Positions 30,557 to 38,139 of a stretch of DNA of 64,000 bases are shown here, piece by piece. Position numbers and translations under genes: made by a program. Position 1 is the stretch's first letter; every line of letters begins with the position of its first letter. The notes under the pieces were generated by a model. That model searched no databases. It was not told the origin of the DNA and worked only from the letters and a program-made list of their open reading frames with translations. The stretch is from Streptomyces fagopyri. GTDB taxonomy: Bacteria > Actinomycetota > Actinomycetes > Streptomycetales > Streptomycetaceae. The stretch is taken from the NCBI RefSeq assembly GCF_009498275.1, contig NZ_CP045643.1:4712001-4776000 (forward strand), in the 5' to 3' direction.

Positions 30557-31273
30557 GTGACGGAGGCAGCGGAGCTTCCTCCCGCGCCCGAGCAGGCGCG
30601 CGAGGTATTCGGTGATCGCTTCGCGGACGCGGTCCGGTACGCGGAGCTCCTGGCCGAGGCCGGAGTGCAGCGGGGTCTGATCGGCCCGCGTGAAGTGCCC
30701 CGCCTGTGGGAGCGGCACCTGCTGAACTGCGCGGTGCTCTCTGAGGTCGTACCCGAGGGCGTGATGGTGTGCGATGTCGGCTCGGGCGCCGGACTGCCCG
30801 GAATTCCGCTGGCGCTGGTCCGTGAGGACATCAAGATCACGCTCCTTGAGCCGTTGCTGCGGCGCACGAACTTCCTGACCGAGGTCGTGGAACTTCTCGG
30901 ACTCGACCATGTGACCGTGGTCCGTGGCCGGGCCGAGGAGGTCATGGGCAAGCTTCCTCCCGTCCACGTGGTGACCGCGCGTGCGGTGGCGCCCCTGGAC
31001 CGCCTGGCGACCTGGGGGATCCCCCTGCTGCGTCCGTACGGGGAGATGCTCGCCCTGAAGGGCGACACCGCGGAGGAGGAGCTGAAGAGCGCCACAACGG
31101 CACTCAGCAAGCTCGGCGCGGTGAAGACCTCCGTCCTCCACGTCGGTGAGGGAGTGGTTGATCCACTCTCCACCGTCGTGCGCGTCGAGGTCGGCGAGAG
31201 CCCCGGCGGTGTGCGCTTCGCGGCCAAGCGGGCCAAGGCGGCCCGCACCGGGCGAACACGCCGCCGACGTTGA
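30557..31273 (+). CDS. rsmG: 16S rRNA (guanine527-N7)-methyltransferase RsmG (GidB)
   Basis: 238 residues from GTG 30557 with GGAAGG upstream. SAM-binding motif CDVGSGAGLPG, then VTARAVAPLDRL typical of RsmG; a basic tail of Arg closes the protein. Modifies the 530 loop of 16S rRNA; loss gives low-level streptomycin resistance in Streptomyces. The open frame begins at 30473 but the earlier codons lack support. Confidence 0.96.
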   Translation: MTEAAELPPAPEQAREVFGDRFADAVRYAELLAEAGVQRGLIGPREVPRLWERHLLNCAVLSEVVPEGVMVCDVGSGAGLPGIPLALVREDIKITLLEPLLRRTNFLTEVVELLGLDHVTVVRGRAEEVMGKLPPVHVVTARAVAPLDRLATWGIPLLRPYGEMLALKGDTAEEELKSATTALSKLGAVKTSVLHVGEGVVDPLSTVVRVEVGESPGGVRFAAKRAKAARTGRTRRRR

Positions 31274-31274
31274 C

Positions 31275-31310
31275 CCCACGAGGCTGGTCGATCCCACGAG
31301 GTCGGTCGAT
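31275..31310 (+). repeat. 18-bp tandem repeat after rsmG
   Basis: CCCACGAGGCTGGTCGAT followed directly by a copy with two changes (31293-31310), starting one base after the rsmG stop. Confidence 0.7.
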
Positions 31311-31316
31311 GTCGAC

Positions 31317-31350
31317 TCCCGGCTCCGCATGACGGAGCCGGGATCATTTA
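31317..31350 (+). terminator. Terminator after rsmG
   Basis: Perfect 11-bp arms (31317-31327, 31333-31343) with a CATGA loop, then TCATTTA. Confidence 0.85.
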
Positions 31351-31455
31351 GTCACTGCGGCTGACCCGTCCTGACGACGAGCCGTACTCCACACAGCTGC
31401 CCCACCATGTCACTCGGAGTGTCGCGCGGTCGTGGCCGTGGCGGCCTTGCATCGT

Positions 31456-31469
31456 GTTTCACGTGAAAC
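31456..31469. promoter_or_regulatory. parS: parS site (perfect) upstream of parA
   Basis: GTTTCACGTGAAAC, in the rsmG-parA gap. Centromere-like ParB loading site. Confidence 0.93.
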
Positions 31470-31564
31470 GTCGCTCACTGTTGCACGGCATCATCAGTAG
31501 GGGCCGGGCCGCGGCCGAACCCCGCGACCGGCAGCCTCTCGGTTCACTCCGAGAGGGGGTGGAG

Positions 31565-31591
31565 GTGTCCACAGAGGTGGATTTCTCCACA
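31565..31591. promoter_or_regulatory. Two DnaA-like boxes in front of parA
   Basis: GTGTCCACA at 31565-31573 and TTCTCCACA at 31583-31591 each differ from TTGTCCACA by one base and are in the same orientation. They lie within 65 bp of the chosen parA start. Confidence 0.45.
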
Positions 31592-31627
31592 GAAGCACGG
31601 GCCTCGCTGGTTCACGACCCCGAAGGC

Positions 31628-32701
31628 ATGGGAGGCTCTGTTCATTGCGAGCCTGAAGTCGAGGAGAGTGAATCCTTGCGGTCCGACGCCAACATCGCGG
31701 GACCGATGACCGATCCGGTCCCCGGTCCCCGTACCGAGTCGATGGGGGCGGATGTTTCACGTGAAACACCGCCTCCGATGGACGACACTCCCATCGGTCG
31801 TGCTGCCCAATTGGCAGTGGAGGCGCTAGGTCGCGCCGGCGAGGGTCTGCCCCGGCCCGAGCAGACCCGCGTCATGGTGGTCGCCAACCAGAAGGGCGGG
31901 GTGGGTAAGACCACCACCACGGTCAACCTTGCCGCCTCGCTGGCCCTGCACGGCGGTCGGGTCCTCGTGATCGACCTCGACCCTCAGGGCAATGCCTCCA
32001 CCGCGCTGGGGATCGATCACCATGCCGAGGTTCCTTCCATCTACGACGTCCTGATCGACAGCAGACCACTCTCCGAGGTCGTCCAGCCGGTCCCCGACGT
32101 GGAGGGACTCTTCTGCGCCCCTGCCACGATCGATCTCGCCGGCGCAGAGATCGAGCTGGTGTCCCTGGTGGCGCGTGAGAGCCGGCTGGAACGAGCGATC
32201 CAGGCCTATGAGCAGCCGCTGGACTACATCCTCATCGACTGCCCGCCGTCGCTCGGTCTCCTGACGGTCAACGCGTTGGTCGCGGGTGCTGAGGTCCTCA
32301 TCCCCATCCAGTGCGAGTACTACGCGCTGGAAGGGCTCGGGCAGCTCCTGCGCAACGTCGATCTGGTGCGGGGGCACCTCAACCCCGACCTACATGTCTC
32401 CACGATCCTTCTCACCATGTACGACGGCCGGACCCGTCTGGCGTCCCAGGTCGCGGAAGAGGTGCGCAGCCACTTCGGTGAGGAGGTGCTGCGGACGAGC
32501 ATTCCTCGTTCGGTCCGTATCTCCGAGGCCCCCAGCTACGGGCAGACGGTCCTGACCTACGATCCAGGATCAAGTGGTGCCCTCTCGTATCTTGAGGCCG
32601 CACGAGAAATCGCCCTCCGAGGAGTCGGTGTGGCGTACGACGCGCAGAACGCCCATCTGGGCGCACAGAACAGTCAGAACCTTGTGGAGGGGATCCAGTG
32701 A
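31628..32701 (+). CDS. parA: Chromosome partitioning ATPase ParA
   Basis: 357 residues from ATG 31628. The deviant Walker A is QKGGVGKTTTT (about 88-98), with DLDPQGNAS and YILIDCPPSLG as the other switch motifs. An 80-residue polar N-terminal region precedes the ATPase. The start is uncertain: the frame is open from 31454, GTG 31565 after GAGAGGGG and TTG 31676 after GAGGAG are alternatives. ParA organises ParB complexes and the hyphal tip in Streptomyces. A parS lies inside the gene at 31754. Overlaps parB by 4 bp. Confidence 0.95.
   Translation: MGGSVHCEPEVEESESLRSDANIAGPMTDPVPGPRTESMGADVSRETPPPMDDTPIGRAAQLAVEALGRAGEGLPRPEQTRVMVVANQKGGVGKTTTTVNLAASLALHGGRVLVIDLDPQGNASTALGIDHHAEVPSIYDVLIDSRPLSEVVQPVPDVEGLFCAPATIDLAGAEIELVSLVARESRLERAIQAYEQPLDYILIDCPPSLGLLTVNALVAGAEVLIPIQCEYYALEGLGQLLRNVDLVRGHLNPDLHVSTILLTMYDGRTRLASQVAEEVRSHFGEEVLRTSIPRSVRISEAPSYGQTVLTYDPGSSGALSYLEAAREIALRGVGVAYDAQNAHLGAQNSQNLVEGIQ
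31754..31767. promoter_or_regulatory. parS: parS site (perfect) within parA
   Basis: GTTTCACGTGAAAC inside the polar N-terminal part of parA, read as the peptide VSRET. Confidence 0.92.
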
Positions 32702-33795
32702 GCGAGCGACGACGAGGGCTGGGGCGGGGCCTCGGCGCACTGATCCCCGCGGCTCCGACAGGAGACAGGGTGGTGTCCCCGGCGATTGGCGGGCTCTCCA
32801 CCACACCGGCGAGCGCGCCTCTGCTCACCGCGGAGCGCGGAGTGGCGGGGGCGACGGTGGCCACGCTGCCGCCTGTTTCACAGGAGGGCGATGATCCCTC
32901 GTCGAGCGGAGCGCCGGAGATGCCCGCCGCGCCGGTCGGTGCGCACTTCGCCGAGCTGCCGCTCGACTACATCACTCCCAACCCGCGTCAGCCCCGTGAG
33001 GTCTTCGACGAGGACGCTCTGTCGGAGCTCGTCACCTCCATCAAGGAGGTCGGGCTTCTCCAGCCCGTCGTCGTGCGCCAGGTAGGGCCGACCCGCTACG
33101 AGCTCATCATGGGCGAGCGACGCTTCCGGGCCTGCCGTGAAGCCGGGCTCGACGCCATTCCGGCGATCGTGCGCGCCACCGAGGACGAGAAGCTCCTCCT
33201 GGACGCTCTGCTGGAGAACCTGCACCGCGCCCAGCTGAACCCACTGGAAGAAGCGGCCGCCTACGACCAGCTGCTCCAGGACTTCAACTGCACGCACGAC
33301 CAGCTGGCGGACCGTATCGGGCGGTCTCGTCCGCAGGTCTCCAACACCCTGCGTCTGCTGAAGCTCTCGCCGGCGGTCCAGCGCCGTGTCGCCGCCGGAG
33401 TTCTCTCGGCCGGGCACGCGCGGGCCCTGCTCTCCGTCGCTGACTCGGAGGAGCAGGACCGGCTGGCCCACCGCATCGTGGCCGAAGGGCTGTCGGTGCG
33501 GGCCGTCGAGGAGATCGTCACCCTGATGGGATCCCGTCCCCAGACGGCTACGCGCTCCAAGGGACCGCGGGCCGGTGCCCGGCTCTCCCCGGCGCTCAGT
33601 GATCTCGCCACGCGTCTCTCGGACCGCTTCGAGACGCGAGTGAAGGTGGACCTGGGACAGAAGAAGGGGAAGATCACCGTCGAGTTCGCCTCGATGGACG
33701 ACCTCGAGCGGATCCTCGGTTCTCTGGCTCCGGGTGAGGGGCCTGTTCTGCAGAGGAGCCTGCTGGACGGCGACGCGGAGGACACGGAGGACTGA
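32698..33795 (+). CDS. parB: Chromosome partitioning protein ParB
   Basis: 365 residues, GTG start overlapping the parA stop. An N-terminal ParA-interaction motif RGLGRGLGALIP, a variable linker, then the ParB/Noc CTPase domain with GERRFRA (139-145) and LLENLHRAQLNPLEEA, a helix-turn-helix (THDQLADRIGRSRPQVSNTLRLL) that reads parS, and a C-terminal dimer domain. Loads at parS and spreads as a CTP clamp. Confidence 0.98.
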   Translation: MSERRRGLGRGLGALIPAAPTGDRVVSPAIGGLSTTPASAPLLTAERGVAGATVATLPPVSQEGDDPSSSGAPEMPAAPVGAHFAELPLDYITPNPRQPREVFDEDALSELVTSIKEVGLLQPVVVRQVGPTRYELIMGERRFRACREAGLDAIPAIVRATEDEKLLLDALLENLHRAQLNPLEEAAAYDQLLQDFNCTHDQLADRIGRSRPQVSNTLRLLKLSPAVQRRVAAGVLSAGHARALLSVADSEEQDRLAHRIVAEGLSVRAVEEIVTLMGSRPQTATRSKGPRAGARLSPALSDLATRLSDRFETRVKVDLGQKKGKITVEFASMDDLERILGSLAPGEGPVLQRSLLDGDAEDTED

Positions 33796-33840
33796 GCATT
33801 ACGGGCCGGGAGATCGCGAGTCCGCTGATCGACCGTCCAT

Positions 33841-33892
33841 AAGAGCGGGTCATGTCCGGTGTGTACCGGAACACGGCCCGCTCTTTGCTTTC
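33841..33892 (+). terminator. Terminator of parAB
   Basis: Two-part hairpin: outer AAGAGCGGG / CCCGCTCTT, inner TCCGG / CCGGA, followed by TGCTTTCT. It starts 46 nt after parB. Confidence 0.85.
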
Positions 33893-33908
33893 TGACGGTA
33901 TCGATGGA

Positions 33909-33932
33909 ATCGCATCGTGGATACGATGCGAT
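33909..33932. repeat. Perfect 10-bp inverted repeat upstream of the GNAT gene
   Basis: ATCGCATCGT and ACGATGCGAT around GGAT. Located between the parAB terminator and the next coding region (33796-34126 gap), so an operator or leader hairpin is likely. Confidence 0.55.
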
Positions 33933-33980
33933 CAGGTACGGCGTATTCACCTGGGCACCTTCATCGGGGAGGCGGGGGCC

Positions 33981-34238
33981 ATGCAAGGCGTGAGCCGTAC
34001 CGGACTGGTGACCGCGGGCCTGGGCCTTGGGGCGGTCGGCGGGTTCGTCGGTAGCCTGCTCAGGGAGCGAAGCGCTCTGACTGCCGCCCGCGGCGCCGCG
34101 GGCGAAGGAAGCGAGGAACATCCTTCATGGGGCGTCGGCTCGTACCGCTCACGCTGGACAACCTTCCAGATCTTCCCCAGCGCTGTCGGGCGTGCGTCTT
34201 CTGGGAGCTTGACCCAGTCACTGGGGAAGCCGCGGTAA
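33981..34238 (+). CDS. Possible small membrane protein overlapping the GNAT gene
   Basis: 85-codon frame from ATG 33981 with GGGGAGGCGGGG just upstream. Residues 8-29 (TGLVTAGLGLGAVGGFVGSLL) look like a Gly-rich membrane segment, but the last 37 residues overlap the acetyltransferase frame and look like shadow sequence. It may be genuine only in its first half or may not be expressed. An upstream start at 33852 would begin inside the parAB terminator. Confidence 0.3.
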   Translation: MQGVSRTGLVTAGLGLGAVGGFVGSLLRERSALTAARGAAGEGSEEHPSWGVGSYRSRWTTFQIFPSAVGRASSGSLTQSLGKPR

Positions 34239-34744
34239 AGGCGGGAACGTCCGAGCTGGAGAAGGAGTCGTGGATCTCCGCTGTGTTGCTGGAATGGGGA
34301 TCTTGCGGCCGTGTGGTCTATGTGGACGATGTACCGGTCGGCTTCGTGCTGTACGCGCCCCCGGCGTATGTCCCCCGCGCTACCGCGTTCCCCACGAGCC
34401 CGGTCTCACCGGACGCCGTCCAGCTGATGACCGCGTTCATCCTGCCGGGCTATCAGGGCCAGGGACTGGGCCGCGTGATGGTCCAGACGGTCGCCAAGGA
34501 TCTGATCCGCCGGGGCTTCAAGGCGATCGAGGCTTTCGGGGACGCGCGCTGGAGAGAACCGGCCTGTGTGCTGCCGGCGGACCATCTTCTGGCGGTGGGC
34601 TTCAAGACGGTGCGGCCCCACCCCGCATACCCGCGTCTGAGGCTGGAGCTGCGTACGACGCTCTCCTGGAAGGAAGACGTGGAGATGGCGCTGGACCGTC
34701 TCCTCGGGGTGGTGCAGAAGGAACCGGCGCTTCGCCCGTTGTAG
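34127..34744 (+). CDS. GNAT-family N-acetyltransferase
   Basis: 205 residues from ATG 34127 after a GCGAGGA site. The acetyl-CoA motif is LPGYQGQGLGRVMVQTVAKDL (about 107-127), preceded by a beta strand (AVQLMTAFI). N-terminal CVFWELD is shared with the mycobacterial gene next to parB. Substrate unknown; conserved linkage with parAB and trx is notable. Convergent with trxA across a terminator and parS. Confidence 0.88.
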   Translation: MGRRLVPLTLDNLPDLPQRCRACVFWELDPVTGEAAVKAGTSELEKESWISAVLLEWGSCGRVVYVDDVPVGFVLYAPPAYVPRATAFPTSPVSPDAVQLMTAFILPGYQGQGLGRVMVQTVAKDLIRRGFKAIEAFGDARWREPACVLPADHLLAVGFKTVRPHPAYPRLRLELRTTLSWKEDVEMALDRLLGVVQKEPALRPL

Positions 34745-34805
34745 CAGGCTGGGCTCGTCGATCCGGGGCTCCGTACGGAGGATCGGTGCCTGAGCCGGTA
34801 CAGCA

Positions 34806-34835
34806 AATGGGCCAGCCCTTCTGGGCCGGCCCATT
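34806..34835. terminator. Bidirectional terminator between GNAT and trxA genes
   Basis: 13-bp arms (34806-34818 and 34823-34835) with one mismatch and a TTCT loop, symmetrical for both strands. parS follows 3 nt later. Confidence 0.8.
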
Positions 34836-34838
34836 CGT

Positions 34839-34852
34839 GTTTCACGTGAAAC
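34839..34852. promoter_or_regulatory. parS: parS site (perfect) beside the trxA terminator
   Basis: GTTTCACGTGAAAC in the convergent GNAT-trxA gap, 3 nt from the hairpin and 33 nt past the trxA stop. Confidence 0.93.
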
Positions 34853-34885
34853 ATACGCCGCAGGTGCGCGGCTGCTCATCGACTA

Positions 34886-35215
34886 CTAGGCGATGAAGTC
34901 CTCAAGGTCCCGAACGATCGCGGCCTTCGGCTTGGCACCCACGATGGTCTTGGCGACCTCGCCACCCTGGTAGACGTTCAGCGTCGGGATGGACATGACG
35001 CCGTACTTGGCGGCTGTACCCGGGTTCTCGTCGATGTTGAGCTTGACGATCTCGATCTTGTCGCCGTACTCGGCGGCGATCGCCTCGAGGGACGGCGCGA
35101 TCTGGCGGCACGGACCGCACCAGGCGGCCCAGAAGTCCACCAGGACGGGCTTGTCGCTCTTGAGGACGTCCTGCTCGAAGGAATCGTCGGTCACGTTCTT
35201 GAGGGTGCCGGCCAC
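34886..35215 (-). CDS. trxA: Thioredoxin
   Basis: 109 residues from GTG 35215 with AAGGAG upstream. Active site WCGPC (Cys33, Cys36), cis-Pro in MSIPTL. Reduced by TrxB encoded 42 bp upstream in the same operon. Confidence 0.98.
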   Translation of the reverse strand: MAGTLKNVTDDSFEQDVLKSDKPVLVDFWAAWCGPCRQIAPSLEAIAAEYGDKIEIVKLNIDENPGTAAKYGVMSIPTLNVYQGGEVAKTIVGAKPKAAIVRDLEDFIA

Positions 35216-35257
35216 GGCGGGCTCCTTAACTCGTTGGTGCGGTGGGGCGGACGGGGG

Positions 35258-36220
35258 TCAGACGGTGGCAGCCGCGGCGGTCTCGCTGTCCGCGAGGGCA
35301 GCGAGGTAGCGCTCGGCGTCGAGGGCGGCGGAGCAGCCGGTGCCGGCCGCGGTGATGGCCTGGCGGTACGTGTGGTCGACAACGTCGCCGGCGCCGAAGA
35401 CACCGGTGAGGTTCGTGCGGGTCGAGGGCGCTTCGACCTTGAGGTAGCCCTCGTCGTCCAGGTTGAGCTGGCCCTTGAAGAGCTCGGTGCGCGGGTCGTG
35501 GCCGATCGCGATGAAGAGACCGGTCACCGGCAGATCGGAGATCTCGCCCGTCTTCAGGTTCCGCAGCTTCAGTCCGGCGAGCTTGGGGTCACCCTCGATC
35601 TCGGCGACTTCGCTGTCCCAGACGAACTTGATCTTCGGGTCGGCGAAGGCCCGCTCCTGCATGGCCTTGGAGGCGCGCAGGCTGTCGCGACGGTGGACGA
35701 TCGTCACGGACTTGGCGAAGCGGGAGAGGAAGGTGGCCTCTTCCATCGCGGTGTCACCGCCGCCGATCACGGCGATGTCCTGGTCCTTGAAGAAGAAGCC
35801 GTCACAGGTGGCACACCAGGAGACGCCGCGTCCGGAGAGGGCGTCCTCGCGGGGCAGGCCCAGCTTGCGGTGCTGCGAGCCCGTGGTGACGATGACTGCC
35901 TTGGCGCGGTGCACGGTGCCGGCGGTGTCCGTGACGGTCTTGATCTCTCCGGACAGATCGACGGCGACGACGTCGTCCGGCACCAGCTCGGCGCCGAAGC
36001 GCTCCGCCTGGCCGCGCATGTTGTCCATGAGCTCGGGGCCCATGATGCCGTCCTGGAAGCCGGGGAAGTTCTCCACCTCGGTGGTGTTCATCAGTGCGCC
36101 ACCGGCGGTGACGGCGCCCTCGAAGACCAGCGGCTTCAGCGACGCGCGCGCGGTGTAGAGCGCTGCCGTGTAGCCGGCAGGCCCGGACCCGATGATGATC
36201 ACGTTACGGACGTCGCTCAC
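35258..36220 (-). CDS. trxB: Thioredoxin-disulfide reductase
   Basis: 320 residues from GTG 36220. FAD motif [10 protein letters not shown] (11-20), redox pair in WCATC (Cys136, Cys139), NADPH motif [10 protein letters not shown] and C-terminal FAD motif GVFGAGDV. Transfers electrons from NADPH to thioredoxin. Preceded by a SigR-type promoter. Confidence 0.98.
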   Translation of the reverse strand: MSDVRNVIIIGSGPAGYTAALYTARASLKPLVFEGAVTAGGALMNTTEVENFPGFQDGIMGPELMDNMRGQAERFGAELVPDDVVAVDLSGEIKTVTDTAGTVHRAKAVIVTTGSQHRKLGLPREDALSGRGVSWCATCDGFFFKDQDIAVIGGGDTAMEEATFLSRFAKSVTIVHRRDSLRASKAMQERAFADPKIKFVWDSEVAEIEGDPKLAGLKLRNLKTGEISDLPVTGLFIAIGHDPRTELFKGQLNLDDEGYLKVEAPSTRTNLTGVFGAGDVVDHTYRQAITAAGTGCSAALDAERYLAALADSETAAAATV

Positions 36221-36292
36221 GGCTTCATTCCTCGTCTCTGGAGACTGCTACGTACTGCCGGTGGGAGCCTCTCTCAGAACTCTCACCCATCC

Positions 36293-36319
36293 AACGGATC
36301 CTAAGGGGCGCGCATTCCC
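36293..36319 (-). promoter_or_regulatory. SigR-type promoter of trxBA
   Basis: On the minus strand, GGGAAT (36319-36314) and GTT (36295-36293) are separated by exactly 18 nt, which matches the SigR consensus GGAAT-N18-GTT that I remember for S. coelicolor. The -10 lies 73 nt before the trxB start. In S. coelicolor trxBA is a classic target of SigR, released from RsrA by thiol oxidation. Confidence 0.85.
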
Positions 36320-36403
36320 GCTGTGTCCGGGCACACGGAGATAGGACACCGCACAGAGATCCCACGGGGTTCCTGGGGAAGGGGCGACTCTGTGGGTACG
36401 CGG

Positions 36404-37375
36404 TCAGGAGCGGGTGTACGAGTGAGTCAGCAGGAGCTTGCCGGGGGATGTTCCCCCCGGTTTCTCGCAGGCCGCGTCGACGATGTACGCCGTCACCTTC
36501 GTACTGTCCGAGGTGTCCGGCAGCACGACGAGATAGACACTCGTTCCCTTGTAGGTGCCCTTCTCCGCGGCGAGGACGGCCCCGGTGCTTCCGGTCCCCT
36601 GCTGCACACAGTCCGGGATCTGCACCGCAGGCGTGATCAAGGTGTCCACGCCGCCGGACCCGCTCTCCACGCCGTTGGACTGGACTCCCCACGGATACTT
36701 CGAACCGCCGGAGCGGTCGCTGCCCTTCTTGTTCTTCGCGAGGAGGTCGGAGACCCGGTTCTGCAGCGTTCCTTCGGAGTAGGTGTCCTTCGGTCCCTGC
36801 TGCGTGGCCGTCTGAGGGCTTTTGCTCGAGCCGTCATCGCCGAGCGTCTGGAAGAAGATCGCGCCCAGCCCCAGAGCGGCGGCCGTGAACGCCGTGCCGA
36901 TGAGGGCCACCTTGCGGCGTCCTGGACCTCCTCGACGCGACCGGCCTGGACCGGTGGCCGCGTGGGAGTGTCCGGAGGGTCGGCTCACGGAGGGGGCCGA
37001 ACCGGGGGCGGTCTGGGCACTGGAGACACCGGTGCCTGATGTTTCACGTGCATCGGTGACCGATGTTTCACGTGAAACAGCGAGCCGCTCGTCCGCCCCG
37101 GATGCGTGTGTGGGGGCTGCGGTACTCAGCAGCGCCTCCGCGGCCAATGCGGCATCGATGCGGCCGGCCACGTCGTCGGGCATCCGCGTCGGTCCCGGAA
37201 GGGTACCGAGCAGCCCACGGATCTCCTCCAGGGAGTCGTACACGTCCGCGCAGAGCGCACAGTCGTCCAGATGCCGTCGAACGTCCGCGGTTCGGGAGGG
37301 CGGGAGCAGACCTTCGGTGAGGTCGGAGATCTCCGCGACATCCGGGTGCCCGGCCGTATCCGTCGTGGATGTCAC
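36404..37375 (-). CDS. Membrane-bound zinc-finger anti-sigma factor (partner of SigM)
   Basis: 323 residues from GTG 37375, overlapping the sigM stop as GTGA. Zinc-binding anti-sigma motif HLDDCALC (His35, Cys39, Cys42), a polar linker, one membrane segment (about 155-175) and a 150-residue extracytoplasmic domain. The linker contains VSRET and ARETS, encoded by a perfect and a degenerate parS. It probably holds SigM at the membrane until an envelope signal arrives. Confidence 0.88.
   Translation of the reverse strand: MTSTTDTAGHPDVAEISDLTEGLLPPSRTADVRRHLDDCALCADVYDSLEEIRGLLGTLPGPTRMPDDVAGRIDAALAAEALLSTAAPTHASGADERLAVSRETSVTDARETSGTGVSSAQTAPGSAPSVSRPSGHSHAATGPGRSRRGGPGRRKVALIGTAFTAAALGLGAIFFQTLGDDGSSKSPQTATQQGPKDTYSEGTLQNRVSDLLAKNKKGSDRSGGSKYPWGVQSNGVESGSGGVDTLITPAVQIPDCVQQGTGSTGAVLAAEKGTYKGTSVYLVVLPDTSDSTKVTAYIVDAACEKPGGTSPGKLLLTHSYTRS
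37041..37078. promoter_or_regulatory. parS: parS pair within the anti-sigma gene
   Basis: Perfect GTTTCACGTGAAAC at 37065-37078, and a copy with two mismatches, GTTTCACGTGCATC, at 37041-37054 (24-bp spacing). The second may be a decayed duplicate. Confidence 0.85.
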
Positions 37376-38112
37376 GCTCGCCCACCTCCGCCCTTCACAG
37401 CAGCTGAATCGCTTGGCCCTGCGTCGTGGGGACCCGCATCGTGCGGTCCCGCTGCCGGTGGGACGGATGCCCCCTGCGTCCGGTTCCTTCCGTCCTCCGA
37501 TTTGTTGGCGCCCGCTGCGCGCCTGCTTCTCCCGTTCTCCGGGCGGAGGTGGGTGAGCAGGGGGAGCAGTCTGGCTCGGCCCCGGGCGCAGCGGCTCTTC
37601 ACCGTGCCGACGGGCACGTCGAGGATGGTCGCCGCCTCTGCCACGGGGTAGCCCTGCATGTCCACGAGAACGAGGGCGGCGCGCTGATCGGCCGGCAGGG
37701 TGCCCAGGGCCGTCACTAGTTCACGGTGCAGATCGTTGCGCTCGGCCGGAGCGGAGGCGGACTCGTGCGGTTCGAGGAGTTGTTCAAGACGTTCGGCGTC
37801 GTCGACGGGGGAGGTCTTCCTGGAGGCGGCCTTGCGGGCGCGGTCCAGACAGGCGTTCACGGTGATGCGGTGCAGCCAGGTCGTGACGGCCGACTGGCCA
37901 CGGAAGGTGTGGGCGGCCCGGTATGCGGAGACCAGTGCGTCCTGTACGGCGTCAGCGGCCTCCTCACGGTCTCCCAGCGTCCGCAGGGCCACCGCCCAGA
38001 GCCGGTCACGGTGACGCCGTACAAGCTCACCGAAGGCCTCCGGGTCGCCGTCGACGTGACGGGTGAGGAGGTCCTGGTCGCTGGCATCGGCGTACGCGGC
38101 TTCATCGGCCAT
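37372..38112 (-). CDS. sigM: ECF RNA polymerase sigma factor SigM
   Basis: 246 residues. Region 2 spans about 14-85 (RLWAVALRTLGDREEAADAVQDALVSAYR, TWLHRITVNACLDRARK) and region 4 about 130-185 (TALGTLPADQRAALVLVDMQGYPVAEAATILDVPVGTVKSR). A Pro/Gly/His tail follows. Same order as mycobacterial sigM-trxB-trxC, so the SigM name rests on synteny. Coupled to its anti-sigma gene. Confidence 0.93.
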   Translation of the reverse strand: MADEAAYADASDQDLLTRHVDGDPEAFGELVRRHRDRLWAVALRTLGDREEAADAVQDALVSAYRAAHTFRGQSAVTTWLHRITVNACLDRARKAASRKTSPVDDAERLEQLLEPHESASAPAERNDLHRELVTALGTLPADQRAALVLVDMQGYPVAEAATILDVPVGTVKSRCARGRARLLPLLTHLRPENGRSRRAAGANKSEDGRNRTQGASVPPAAGPHDAGPHDAGPSDSAAVKGGGGRA

Positions 38113-38139
38113 CGGACCCCCTCCCCCTTTGCGTGAGCG

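Noticed and set aside
34745..35257. Search for a CwlM-like gene between trxA and the GNAT gene, as in mycobacteria
   Set aside because: Only a terminator and parS lie there; CwlM is absent from this position and no fragment is visible.
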